From positions 7,750,001-7,814,000 of the forward strand of contig NZ_CP042266.1 in NCBI RefSeq assembly GCF_007856155.1: 64,000 bases of DNA. Direction: 5' to 3'. The translations under genes and the position numbers were made by a program. Under the pieces are notes generated by a model that worked only from the letters and a program-made list of their open reading frames with translations, made no database searches and was not told the origin of the DNA. This document shows, one piece after another, positions 26,698 through 35,270 of this stretch; position 1 is the stretch's first letter; the number at the start of each line of letters is the position of its first letter. Origin of the DNA: Streptomyces qinzhouensis (GTDB lineage Bacteria; Actinomycetota; Actinomycetes; Streptomycetales; Streptomycetaceae).

Positions 26698-28050
26698 ATG
26701 TCAACCGCCGTCTCCTCGGACCTGCTGCCGCTCACCGCGACGGACGGCCCCTCGGGGCTGGCCGTCGGAGGTGTGCCGCTCGTCGAGCTGGGGCGCAGGT
26801 TCGGGACGCCGTTGTTCGTATACGACGAGGAGCATCTGCGGCAGCGCTGCCGGGAGGCGGTCGCCGCCTTCGGCCCCGGGAACGTCGCCTATGCCTCCAA
26901 GGCGTTTCTCTGTACGGCGATGGCCCGCCTCGCCCATGAGGAGGGCCTGCTGCTGGACGTCGCCTCCGGGGGAGAGCTGCGGGTGGCCCGGCACGCGGGC
27001 GTGCCCGGTGACCGGATCGTGCTCCACGGCAACAACAAGGACGAAAGCGAACTCCTGGCCGCCGCCGCCGCGGGCGTACGGCACGTCGTCGTCGACAGCT
27101 TCGACGAGATGGACCGCATCGAACGCCTCCACGCGACGGCCGGGCTCGCCCCGCTGCCGGTCGTGCTGCGCGTGGCCCCGGGGGTAGCCGCCGGCGGCCA
27201 TCGGGCGATCCGTACCGGCGGCACCGACTCCAAGTTCGGTTTCGGACTCGCCGCCGGTATCGCGGCGGCCGCCGTGGAGCGCGCCCGGAACTCCCCGGCG
27301 ATGGTCCTCGAAGGCGTACACGCCCATGTGGGCTCCCAGGTCCTCAACCCGGCCGAGCTGGCCGACGGCGCCGCGGCCACCGCCCGGTTCGCGGCCGAGA
27401 CCGGGGTCCGCGGGCTCACCGTGGGCGGCGGACTCGGTGTCGCCTACGAAGCCGGGCAGCGGGTACCGGAGTTCGCCGAATGGGCCGCCCGGGTGCGCGC
27501 CGCCGCCCGGGACGCGGGCTGGCGGGGCGAGCTGACCGTCGAACCCGGCCGGTCCATCACCGCCCGGGCCGGACTCACCCTCTACCGGGTGGGCACGGTC
27601 AAGCGGATCGAAGGCGTCCGGACCTATGTGAGCGTCGACGGCGGAATGAGCGACAACCTCCGCCCCGCCCTCTACTCCAGCCGCTACGAAGCCTTCCTGC
27701 CCCGCGCCCCGCACGCCCCGCGCCCGCTGCGCGCCCGGCTGGTGGGCAAGCACTGCGAGAGCGGCGACGTGATCATCGACGATGCCGCGCTCCCCGCCGA
27801 TCTACGGGTCTCCGATCTGCTGGCGACCCCGGTCACCGGGGCCTACGGCTACGCCATGGCCTCCAACTACAACAAACTGCCCCGGCCCGCGGTGGTCTTC
27901 GTCCGCGACGGGGAGGCCCGGCTGGTCGTACGCCGCGAGACCGAGGACGATCTGCTGCGGCTGGACGTCACCGAACCGGCCGCCGCGGGCCCGGCGGCGG
28001 GAACCTCCCGGGCGGACCTGGTCGCGGCCCGCCGCCCGGCCGGCGCCTGA
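26698..28050 (+). CDS. lysA: Diaminopimelate decarboxylase
   Basis: 450 residues, usual length. It converts meso-diaminopimelate to L-lysine with PLP. Motifs: PLP-lysine in VAYASKAF, HVGSQV, phosphate loop VGGGLGVAY, VEPGRSI, and the substrate-binding HCESGDVI with active-site Cys from the C-terminal barrel. ATG has GGGGAGG directly upstream. A LysR gene follows 28 bp downstream on the same strand. Whether this is the housekeeping copy or a second, catabolic copy cannot be told from the window; its neighbours favour a dedicated role in using cell-wall diaminopimelate. Confidence 0.9.
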   Translation: MSTAVSSDLLPLTATDGPSGLAVGGVPLVELGRRFGTPLFVYDEEHLRQRCREAVAAFGPGNVAYASKAFLCTAMARLAHEEGLLLDVASGGELRVARHAGVPGDRIVLHGNNKDESELLAAAAAGVRHVVVDSFDEMDRIERLHATAGLAPLPVVLRVAPGVAAGGHRAIRTGGTDSKFGFGLAAGIAAAAVERARNSPAMVLEGVHAHVGSQVLNPAELADGAAATARFAAETGVRGLTVGGGLGVAYEAGQRVPEFAEWAARVRAAARDAGWRGELTVEPGRSITARAGLTLYRVGTVKRIEGVRTYVSVDGGMSDNLRPALYSSRYEAFLPRAPHAPRPLRARLVGKHCESGDVIIDDAALPADLRVSDLLATPVTGAYGYAMASNYNKLPRPAVVFVRDGEARLVVRRETEDDLLRLDVTEPAAAGPAAGTSRADLVAARRPAGA

Positions 28051-28078
28051 TCCGGAGACGAAGGCTTAACCTGGCGCG

Positions 28079-29002
28079 ATGCTGAACAGTGGCCGTCTGC
28101 TCGTCCTTCTGGAGATCGCCCGGAAGGGCACCATCGTGGCGGCCGCCGAGGCACTGCATCTCAGTCCCTCGGCGGTCTCCCACCAGCTCGCCAAATTGGA
28201 GCAGGAGGTCGGGGTCGCGCTCGTGGAGCGCGCCCCGCAGAGTCTGCGGCTGACCGCCGCCGGACGGAGACTGGCCGAGCACGCCCAGGCCGTCGCCGAT
28301 CTGATGGCCGTGGCCCAGGACGATCTGCGCGGCCATTCGATCGGCGAGGCCGGGGTGCTGAGGGTCGGCTTCTTCGCCTCCGCGGGCCTGGAGCTGCTAC
28401 CCCGGGCCCTCTCCGCGTTCGCCGGTGGCCGTCCCCATGTGGAGCTGGAGCTGATCCTCGGGCAGCCGCACGAACTGGTGCCCGATCTGGAGGCCGGCCG
28501 GCTGGACGCCGTGGTCGTCTTCGAGCATCCCCTCGACCCCTGGTGCCGACAGGCACCGGTCGACGTGGAGATGTTCTTCGACGAACCGCAGCTGATCGTG
28601 GTGCCGCTGCGGCACCGCCTCGGACGGCGGTCCGTCGTCCGGCTCGCCGCGCTGGAGGGCGAGAGCTGGATCGGTACCCGGGGCGGCCGCAGCGGGGAGC
28701 CCGTACTGGAACGGGCCTGCGCCATAGAGGGCTTCCTGCCGCGGGTCCGCTGCCGCAGCGACCACTACCAGGTGACCATCAACCTCGCCCGGGCCGGTAT
28801 GGGCATCGCCCTGGTGCCCGCGCTGGGCCTCGGCGACACGGCCGGTGTGCACGTCTGCCGGCTGGACCATCCGCAGCTGCACCGCCGGATCGGCGTGGCG
28901 ACCCGGCGTACCAACGAGAACCCCCTGCTGCGGGCCTTTCTGACGGATCTGCGGTCGGCCGCCGGGGAGGTCGGGGCGCTGCTGGGCACGGAGTGGACCT
29001 GA
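28079..29002 (+). CDS. LysR-family transcriptional regulator
   Basis: 307 residues. N-terminal HTH (GTIVAAAEALHLSPSAVSHQL then KLEQEVG) and a periplasmic-binding-like effector domain. It is encoded in the same direction 28 bp after the diaminopimelate decarboxylase gene, and convergent with the serine hydrolase that ends the transport operon. It probably regulates one or both; the effector may be diaminopimelate, lysine or a D-amino acid. Confidence 0.88.
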   Translation: MLNSGRLLVLLEIARKGTIVAAAEALHLSPSAVSHQLAKLEQEVGVALVERAPQSLRLTAAGRRLAEHAQAVADLMAVAQDDLRGHSIGEAGVLRVGFFASAGLELLPRALSAFAGGRPHVELELILGQPHELVPDLEAGRLDAVVVFEHPLDPWCRQAPVDVEMFFDEPQLIVVPLRHRLGRRSVVRLAALEGESWIGTRGGRSGEPVLERACAIEGFLPRVRCRSDHYQVTINLARAGMGIALVPALGLGDTAGVHVCRLDHPQLHRRIGVATRRTNENPLLRAFLTDLRSAAGEVGALLGTEWT

Positions 29003-29044
29003 CGGTACGGCCCCCACGGGGCGTGGGGGCCGTACCGTACCGGA

Positions 29045-29890
29045 TCAGTCTCCGCCCGGTCCCGCGGCGTACTCCGCCAGGGTGCGCCCGACGTCCCGGA
29101 CGGCGCGTACCGCGGCCCGTTCCGTGCTGTCGCCGAGCGCCGTGTCCCAGTGCGCCACCACCGCGTACGCCACCCGGCGCGCCCCGATGAAGACGCCCGC
29201 GTCCGCGCGGACCCCGGGGTCCGTACCGGTTTTGTTGGCCAGCAGCAGACCGCCGGGCAGCGGTTCCGGGAAGCAGGCCGCGTAGGGGTCGTGGGAGACG
29301 AGCGCGGGGGCCAGGGTGTGGTCCGTGTTCGACCGCATCCAGCCCAGCAGCCGCCGGGACGCGCCCGGGGAGACCAGGCTGCCCCGGGCCGCGTGGGCGA
29401 CCAGTTCGGCGAGTGCCCGGGCGGTGCCGGTGGCGAAGACCGGCGGATCACCGGGGCCGCGGACGTCGCGGACCCGGTCGTGGAGGGTGAGCGCCTCCAG
29501 GGACAGACTCCGGGCGAGCCGGGCCGTCGTCTCCGGTCCCACCAGTCTCAGCAGGGCGTTGGTCGCGGTGTTGTCGCTGACGGAGGCGGTGAGCCAGCAC
29601 AGGTCCTCGACCGTCCAGTCGCGCCGGCTCAGCCGGACCAGCAGTCCGGTGCCGTGCACCACGTCGTCGTCCGTCACGGCGACGGTCCGCCCGGGGTCCA
29701 GCTCGCCGGCGTCCAGTCCGCGGGCCACCTCCGCGAGGAGCAGCAGTTTGGCGGCGGACGCGACCGGCAGGACGGCCGTATCGTCGACGCCGGTACTCCG
29801 GCCGTCGTCCACGTCGATCGCCGCGACGGAGAGGGAGAGCGGAAGCGCGGCGGCGCTGCGGGCCGCCGCGGCCACTCGGGCCAGGGTCAT
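29045..29890 (-). CDS. Class A beta-lactamase-like serine hydrolase, cytosolic
   Basis: 281 residues. The penicilloyl-serine motifs are in order: SAAK (Ser45, Lys48), SDN (105-107) and KTG (220-222). Two departures from class A beta-lactamases: no signal peptide, and no recognisable omega-loop Glu (the stretch after SDN lacks an ExxLN motif). A D,D-peptide or amide hydrolase role is therefore more plausible than antibiotic resistance. Its ATG overlaps the D-aminoacylase stop by 4 bp (ATGA), so it is the last gene of the five-gene operon. Confidence 0.82.
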   Translation of the reverse strand: MTLARVAAAARSAAALPLSLSVAAIDVDDGRSTGVDDTAVLPVASAAKLLLLAEVARGLDAGELDPGRTVAVTDDDVVHGTGLLVRLSRRDWTVEDLCWLTASVSDNTATNALLRLVGPETTARLARSLSLEALTLHDRVRDVRGPGDPPVFATGTARALAELVAHAARGSLVSPGASRRLLGWMRSNTDHTLAPALVSHDPYAACFPEPLPGGLLLANKTGTDPGVRADAGVFIGARRVAYAVVAHWDTALGDSTERAAVRAVRDVGRTLAEYAAGPGGD

Positions 29891-31578
29891 GGCACCCTCA
29901 CCACCTTTCCGGCGCGCTCCTCGGTCGGACGCCCGTCGCGGACCGCGATCCGCCCGTCCACCACGACCGTACCGATGCCCTCGGGCGCCAGCAGCGGACG
30001 GTCGAACGTCGCCCGGTCCCGTACCGCGTCCGGATCGAGGACGACCAGGTCGGCAAGGGACCCGTCGGCGATCGTGCCGCGCCCGGCGAGGCCGAACCGG
30101 CGCGCGGGCAGTCCGGTCATCTTGTGAACGGCGGTCTCCGGGGAGAGCAGCCCTTCGTCGCGCCCGTAGTGGCCGAGGACCCGGGCGAAGCTGCCGGCCC
30201 AGCGCGGATGCGGGCGGCCCGGTTTGGGTACCCCGTCCGAACCGATCATCGACAGGGGGCTGGTGAGCACCCGGCGGACGTCGTCCTCGCGCATGGAGTG
30301 GCTGATGATGGTCACTTCCCCTTGCTCGGCGAGGAGCAGATCGCAGACGAACTCCACCGGGTCGACGCCGCTCGCGGTCGCCAGATCGGCGATCCGATGG
30401 CCCTCGGCCCCGGGATGGCGCCGGGCGGCGGCCACGGTGATCAGATCCCAGCCGCCGTTGCCGACGGTGTTCTCCCAGCCGTCGACTCCCCGGGCGATGG
30501 AGGTACGGATCCGATCGCGGACCTCCGGCCGGGGCAGTCGGTCCAGCAGGGCCCCGATCCCGCCCTCGTTCGCCCACGGGGGCAGCAGGGCGTGCAGAAC
30601 GGTGCTGCCCGCCGTATAGGGGTAGACATCGCACAGGACGTCCACGCCCTCGGCCCGGGCCCGCTCCAGCACGGGCAGGGTGCGCACGGTGGCCCCCCAG
30701 GCATGGCGTCCGGCGGTCTTGTGGTGGGAGATCTGGAGCGGCGCGCCGGAGCGGCGGGCGATCTCCAGGGCCTCCTCCAGCGCGGTCTCCACCTGTGCCA
30801 TCTCGTCCCGCAGATGGGTGACGTACGGCTTGCCGTGCCGGGCGGCGACCTCGGCGAGGGCCACGAGTTCACCGGTCGAGGCATAGCCGCCGGGCGGATA
30901 GATCAGCCCGCTGGAGAGCCCGGCCGCGCCCCGGGCGAGGGCCCGGTCGAGGAGTCGGCACATGGTACGCAGCTCGTCGGCGCGGGCCGGGCGGTCCTCG
31001 AAGCCCATGACCCCGGCGCGCAGGGTGCCGTGTCCCACGAGGGACGCGATATGGGTACGGCGTAGTGCGGGGTTCTGCCCGGCGGCGAAGCCGTCGAAGT
31101 CCTCGGCGGGCGGTACGGCTCCGAGGCCGAAGACGACTCTGGTGTGTTCGGCGAGTCCGGCCATGCGCTCCGGGAGCGCCGGGAAGAGGCTGCTGCCGCA
31201 GTTCCCGGCGATTTCGGTGGTGACGCCCTGGAGCAGCGGCGCGAGACGGAGTTCCGTCAGCGCGTCGCCGTCCGGGCCGCCGTCGCCGCAGGCGGCCAGC
31301 GCGTCGGAGTGGGTGTGCACATCGATGAACCCGGGGGCGACGATCCGTCCGCCGGCGTCGACGGTCTCGGCGGCGCGATGATGTCCGTCCGGTGGCAGGA
31401 CGGTGATCCGCCCGGCGGCGACGGCGATATCGGCCCGGCGGCCCGGCGCCCCGGTTCCGTCGACGACGGTGCCGCCGCGTATCAGCAGATCGTAGGAGTG
31501 CCGCTCAGCGGGGGGCGGGGCGGACGGCTGCGCCGGTACGGCTCCGGGGGCGCCCGTCACAGCACCGTTGCCGCCCAT
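29887..31578 (-). CDS. N-acyl-D-amino-acid deacylase (D-aminoacylase)
   Basis: 563 residues of the amidohydrolase superfamily. It hydrolyses N-acyl-D-amino acids to a D-amino acid and a carboxylate in the cytosol. Seen: composite N-terminal strand domain (YDLLIRGGTVVDGTG), metal motif GFIDVHTHSD, the D-aminoacylase segments VTTEIAGNCGSS and AGLSSGLIYPPG, HLRDE, ISHHK, and MIGSDG with the catalytic Asp. ATG 31578 overlaps the stop of the ABC ATPase gene (TGATG). Linkage to an amino-acid importer suggests acylated D-amino acids are imported and cleaved. Confidence 0.9.
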   Translation of the reverse strand: MGGNGAVTGAPGAVPAQPSAPPPAERHSYDLLIRGGTVVDGTGAPGRRADIAVAAGRITVLPPDGHHRAAETVDAGGRIVAPGFIDVHTHSDALAACGDGGPDGDALTELRLAPLLQGVTTEIAGNCGSSLFPALPERMAGLAEHTRVVFGLGAVPPAEDFDGFAAGQNPALRRTHIASLVGHGTLRAGVMGFEDRPARADELRTMCRLLDRALARGAAGLSSGLIYPPGGYASTGELVALAEVAARHGKPYVTHLRDEMAQVETALEEALEIARRSGAPLQISHHKTAGRHAWGATVRTLPVLERARAEGVDVLCDVYPYTAGSTVLHALLPPWANEGGIGALLDRLPRPEVRDRIRTSIARGVDGWENTVGNGGWDLITVAAARRHPGAEGHRIADLATASGVDPVEFVCDLLLAEQGEVTIISHSMREDDVRRVLTSPLSMIGSDGVPKPGRPHPRWAGSFARVLGHYGRDEGLLSPETAVHKMTGLPARRFGLAGRGTIADGSLADLVVLDPDAVRDRATFDRPLLAPEGIGTVVVDGRIAVRDGRPTEERAGKVVRVP

Positions 31579-32351
31579 CACAGCACCGTCGACAGGAAGG
31601 CCCGGGTACGGTCGTGCCGCGGATCGCCGAAGAACCGGTCGGGGCTGCCCTCTTCGACGGCGGCGCCCTGGTCCAGGAAGAGGACCCGGTCCGCGACCTC
31701 GCGGGCGAAGCCCATCTCGTGGGTGACCACGATCATGGTCATTCCGCTGCGGGCCAGATCACGCATGACGCCGAGGACCTCGCCGACGAGTTCGGGGTCG
31801 AGTGCCGAGGTGGGCTCGTCGAAGAGCATCAGGGTGGGCTCCATGGCGAGGGCCCGGGCGATGGCGACGCGCTGCTGCTGGCCGCCCGACAGCTGGGCCG
31901 GGTAGTGGTCGCCGCGGTCGGCGAGCCCGACGCGGTCGAGCAGCTCCCGGGCCTGCCGTTCGGCCTCGGCCCGGGGCCGGCCCTTCACCACCAGGGGGCC
32001 CTCCATCACGTTCTGCACCGCCGTGCGGTGCGGGAAGAGATGGAAGCGCTGGAAGACCATGCCGATGCGCTCCCGCTGTCTGCGGATCTCGCGCGGCCGC
32101 CGTTCCCGCAGTACGTCGGTGGACGTGCCGTGCGGTTCGTAGCCGACGAGTTCGCCGTCGACCCAGATCCGGCCCGCGTCGATCTTCTCCAGATGGTTGA
32201 AGCAGCGCAGCAGGGTCGACTTGCCGGAGCCGGAGGGGCCGATGACACAGAGCACCTCACCGGCCGTGACATCGAGGTCGATGCCCTTGAGCACCTCGAT
32301 GTCGCCGAACCGCTTCCGGACCCCACGGGCCTTGAGGACGATGTCGTTCAC
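31578..32351 (-). CDS. Polar amino-acid ABC transporter ATPase
   Basis: 257 residues. Walker [11 protein letters not shown]-loop [10 protein letters not shown], signature LSGGQQQR, Walker [10 protein letters not shown] and the H-loop in VTHEMGFA, in typical GlnQ/HisP spacing. GTG 32351 overlaps the permease stop by 4 bp. It powers uptake with the permease and lipoprotein encoded just upstream. Confidence 0.93.
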   Translation of the reverse strand: MNDIVLKARGVRKRFGDIEVLKGIDLDVTAGEVLCVIGPSGSGKSTLLRCFNHLEKIDAGRIWVDGELVGYEPHGTSTDVLRERRPREIRRQRERIGMVFQRFHLFPHRTAVQNVMEGPLVVKGRPRAEAERQARELLDRVGLADRGDHYPAQLSGGQQQRVAIARALAMEPTLMLFDEPTSALDPELVGEVLGVMRDLARSGMTMIVVTHEMGFAREVADRVLFLDQGAAVEEGSPDRFFGDPRHDRTRAFLSTVL

Positions 32352-33367
32352 GCGGTGGCTCCCTTGCCGGTGCGGCCGGGTACGAGATGGGTCAGGACCC
32401 GTCGGCGCATCGGTGCGGCGCCGGGGTTGTAGCGCCGTTCGATGAAGTGCTGGGCGACGCTGGCGACCGTGGTGAGGACGAGGTACCAGATGGACGCCAC
32501 CATCAGCAGGGCGATGACCTCGAAGTTCGCCAGATACAGATGCTGGGAGACGGTCATCAGATCGGAACCGGCGATCACCGAGACCAGGGAGGTGGTCTTG
32601 AGCATGGAGATGAACTGGTTGCCGAAGGGCGGGATGATCACGCGCATCGCCTGCGGAAGGACGACCCGGGTGAGGATCCGCCGGTTCGACATGCCGATCG
32701 ACTCGCCCGCCTCCCGCTGCCCGGGGTCGACGCTCTGGATCCCGGCCCGCACGATCTCCGCCATATAGGCGCCCTCGTTGATGGAGAGGCCGAGGAGGGC
32801 CGCGACGAAGCCGGTGATGACGGCATTGGTCTGCCACTCCACGAGCTTGGGGCCGTCGAAGGGGATACCGATGCCGATGACCGGGAACAGCAGCGCCAGA
32901 TTGAACCAGAAGATGAGCTGGACCAGCAGCGGCGTGCCCCGGAAGAACCAGGTGTACGCGCCGGCGATGGTCCGGAGCACCGGGCTCTCGGAGAGCTGCA
33001 TCACCGCGATGAGCACCCCGATGGCGATGCCGACGGCCATCGAGATCAGGGTGAGCTGGACCGTCACCCACAGACCCTTGAGGACCCGGTCGTCGAACTG
33101 GTAGTCGACGACGACGTCCCAGTGGAGATGGGGATTGACGATGATGGTGTACGCCAGCCACACCGCGAAGAACAGGGCGGAGAGGACGGCCAGCCAGCGT
33201 GCGGGGCGGGGGCGCCGGGTCACCCGGAGCGCGAGGCCGCCGTCCGCGTCGTCGGCGGCCGTGGGCGTGGGCGCGGCGGAGGATTCCGGCGGTTGGGCCG
33301 TCGGCGCCGAGGCATCTTTCGTTGAAGGATTGTTCATTGAAGAATCGTTTTTTCCGAGCTGGGTCAT
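32348..33367 (-). CDS. Polar amino-acid ABC transporter permease (HisM/GlnP type)
   Basis: 339 residues: an unusual hydrophilic, disordered N-terminal extension of about 55 residues, then about six membrane segments. The EAA loop is [20 protein letters not shown] and the family motif [14 protein letters not shown] is present. Only one permease gene is present, so it probably forms a homodimer. Confidence 0.92.
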   Translation of the reverse strand: MTQLGKNDSSMNNPSTKDASAPTAQPPESSAAPTPTAADDADGGLALRVTRRPRPARWLAVLSALFFAVWLAYTIIVNPHLHWDVVVDYQFDDRVLKGLWVTVQLTLISMAVGIAIGVLIAVMQLSESPVLRTIAGAYTWFFRGTPLLVQLIFWFNLALLFPVIGIGIPFDGPKLVEWQTNAVITGFVAALLGLSINEGAYMAEIVRAGIQSVDPGQREAGESIGMSNRRILTRVVLPQAMRVIIPPFGNQFISMLKTTSLVSVIAGSDLMTVSQHLYLANFEVIALLMVASIWYLVLTTVASVAQHFIERRYNPGAAPMRRRVLTHLVPGRTGKGATA

Positions 33368-33383
33368 GTCAGGTCCCGCCGCC

Positions 33384-34283
33384 TCACGTGCCGTCGTTGA
33401 CGGTCGCCTTGGGCACGGCGCTGCCGCCGACCCCGTAGGAGTCGAGGACCTTCCGGTAACCGCCGTCGTCGATCAGGTCCTGGAGCGCCCGCTGCACGGC
33501 GTCGCGCAGACCGCTGCGGTCCTTTCCGACCGCGATACCCCAGGGCGCCGTGCCGTACTGCTCCGGGAGCGCCTCGTACGTCCCCTTCTCCTTCACGAAC
33601 ATCGCCGCGACGGGGTAGTCGACGATGGTGGCGACGGCGCGCCCGCTGTCGATCTGGAGCAGCCCGGTCGGGGCGTCCTCGCTCTGCGAGATCCGCATCT
33701 TCTTACCGCAGCGGGTGTTCTGCTCCTGGCCGATGGCGAGGTTGGAGCTGCCCTTGGCGAGGACCACGGCCTTGCCGCAGAGATCCTCCAGCGTCTTGAT
33801 GCCCTCCGGGTTGCCCTTCTTCGTCATGATGACGCCGCCGGTTCGGAAGTAGTCGACGAAGTCCACCGCCTTGCGGCGCTCGGGGCTGTCGGTCATCGAC
33901 GACATCACCAGGTCGAAGCGGCCCGACTTCAGCCCCGGGATCAGCCCGTCGAAGGCGGCGTTGGTGAGTTCGAGCCGCAGCCCGAGGCGGTTCGCGACGG
34001 CCCGGGCCAGATCGGGGTCGACCCCGGTCAGTTCGGTGGTGCCGGGCTTGTACATCTCCATGGGCGGATAGCCGACGGCGGTGGCGACCCGCAGGACGCC
34101 CTTCTTCTTCAGATCGGCCGGCAGCAGTTCGGTGGCGCTCTTGCCCGCCGCGGCGGGTGCCGTCCCGCCCGAGGTGCCGCCCTGGTCCGAGCGCCCGCAG
34201 GAGACGGTCACGAGGGCGGCAAGGGCCAGGGCGACAAAGGAACCGGCCCGTCTCCGGAACGGCTGCATGGGCTGCACTGTCAT
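33384..34283 (-). CDS. Amino-acid ABC transporter substrate-binding lipoprotein
   Basis: 299 residues. Signal peptide with lipobox TVSC (Cys near residue 33), a Gly/Ala linker, then a type II binding fold (GVLRVATAVGYPPME, GVDPDLARAVANRLG, FDLVMSSMTDSPERR). It captures polar amino acids or similar at the membrane surface. ATG 34283 has AAGGAGA upstream. First gene of the leftward five-gene operon. Confidence 0.92.
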   Translation of the reverse strand: MTVQPMQPFRRRAGSFVALALAALVTVSCGRSDQGGTSGGTAPAAAGKSATELLPADLKKKGVLRVATAVGYPPMEMYKPGTTELTGVDPDLARAVANRLGLRLELTNAAFDGLIPGLKSGRFDLVMSSMTDSPERRKAVDFVDYFRTGGVIMTKKGNPEGIKTLEDLCGKAVVLAKGSSNLAIGQEQNTRCGKKMRISQSEDAPTGLLQIDSGRAVATIVDYPVAAMFVKEKGTYEALPEQYGTAPWGIAVGKDRSGLRDAVQRALQDLIDDGGYRKVLDSYGVGGSAVPKATVNDGT

Positions 34284-34697
34284 CGTGTCTCCTTGTTTTG
34301 CCTGGTTGATGACGTGCGCAGATGCTGACAGCCGGACGGCGGGGAGCGGAAGATGATGAAGCCATTCGCGGGTGAGCATCGATTTCGGTACGGCTCGTCC
34401 GGGTACGGCTCGTGACCCGTCCGAGTGACGCCCGGGCGAGGCAACCGGCGGGGACCCGCGCGGTCGGCGGCACCGGAGGCGAAGACGGACCCGGACCGGC
34501 CCCCACCGGCCCCGGTTGTTGTGAGGGAGGCGCCGCCCGCGCCGGGCCGAACGCGGTGGTCCGCCGCGCGGCACCGGCGGGCCGTTCACCTCGGAAACGC
34601 TTCAGCTCGGTCCAAGCTCTGCCCAAGCACTGGTCAAGCCGGGTACTCGATGGTACTTACGCTCCGCCCGGCACCCGACCAGAGAACGAGGTGAGCG
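34284..34697. other. Divergent promoter region
   Basis: 414 bp upstream of both the importer operon and the small DUF6059-like gene. Promoters are expected; no coding sequence or strong repeat recognised. Confidence 0.4.
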
Positions 34698-34961
34698 ATG
34701 ACCGGCAGGCTCCGTCGCACCGCCCGCATCTGCCTGATCCCGCTGCACTCCGTCTACCGGGCACTGTCCCTCTACGGACGCATCTGGGCACCCGTACCCC
34801 CGGACCTCCGGGAGAACCCGGCCGGCGAGCCCGGCACCCCGCGCCGGCCCCGGACACCTCCCGGACACCCCGAGCGCATCTGCGGCCCCACCCCCCGCAC
34901 CGCCGTGGAGGCCGCCATCGCCCGCCAACTCGACGAGATCTTCCGGGGGGACGTGGGCTGA
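34698..34961 (+). CDS. Small hypothetical protein, DUF6059-like
   Basis: 87 residues. ATG 34698 has GAGGTGAG upstream, so it is likely translated. The layout (basic start, hydrophobic SVYRALSLYGRIW, then PPGHPERIC and a C-terminal helix AAIARQLDEIF) recalls the short actinomycete family labelled DUF6059, from memory only, often found next to SARP-regulated clusters. Function unknown. A decayed partial copy follows at 34977. Confidence 0.6.
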   Translation: MTGRLRRTARICLIPLHSVYRALSLYGRIWAPVPPDLRENPAGEPGTPRRPRTPPGHPERICGPTPRTAVEAAIARQLDEIFRGDVG

Positions 34962-34976
34962 TCCGCCCGCCCCGCG

Positions 34977-35222
34977 GTGACGGGCAGGCTCCGAGCGCAC
35001 GCCGCGGGAGCCCGTACCCCCGTACGCCCGGACCTCCGGCTCCCGTACCCCCGGACCTCCGGCTCCCGTACGCCCGGACCTCCGGCTCCCGTACGCCCGG
35101 ACCTCCGGCTCCCGGACAGCCGGCCCGCCCCCCGTCGGCCGCTCGCCGATCCCGGCCGGCTGCCCGCCGGGGCGCGTACCGCCGTACTCCCCGTGCCCAC
35201 CGCACACCCGGCGGCCGCGTGA
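34977..35222 (+). pseudogene. Decayed partial copy of the upstream small gene with amplified 23-bp repeats
   Basis: It begins with TGAC-GGCAGGCTCCG as in the gene at 34698 (one mismatch), but with GTG and no ribosome site. A 21-bp word inside the first gene (34791-34811) recurs at 35043-35063 as part of a tandem array. The frame is open but reads a Pro/Arg repeat unlike the original. Best read as a degenerate duplication. Confidence 0.5.
35021..35112. repeat. Four 23-bp tandem repeats
   Basis: Units start at 35021, 35044, 35067 and 35090, each built on CCCGGACCTCCGGCTCC; one base varies between copies (CGTACG or CGTACC at the start). A partial copy precedes. It lies between the small gene and the FkbH-like gene. 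Confidence 0.9.
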
Positions 35223-35229
35223 GCGAACG

Positions 35230-35259
35230 GTTGGCAGGGGTTAGGCGAATATTTAGACA
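35230..35259 (+). promoter_or_regulatory. Candidate promoter and SARP-like heptamer repeats before fkbH-like gene
   Basis: GTTGGCA (35230), TTAGGCG (35241) and TTTAGAC (35252) are imperfect heptamers spaced exactly 11 bp apart, as in SARP binding sites. TTGGCA (35231) and TAGACA (35254) are 17 bp apart and could be -35 and -10. The gene start at 35271 would then be nearly leaderless, consistent with the lack of a ribosome site. A SARP gene lies at the other end of the PKS gene. Confidence 0.35.
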
Positions 35260-35270
35260 CCGCTCCGACG

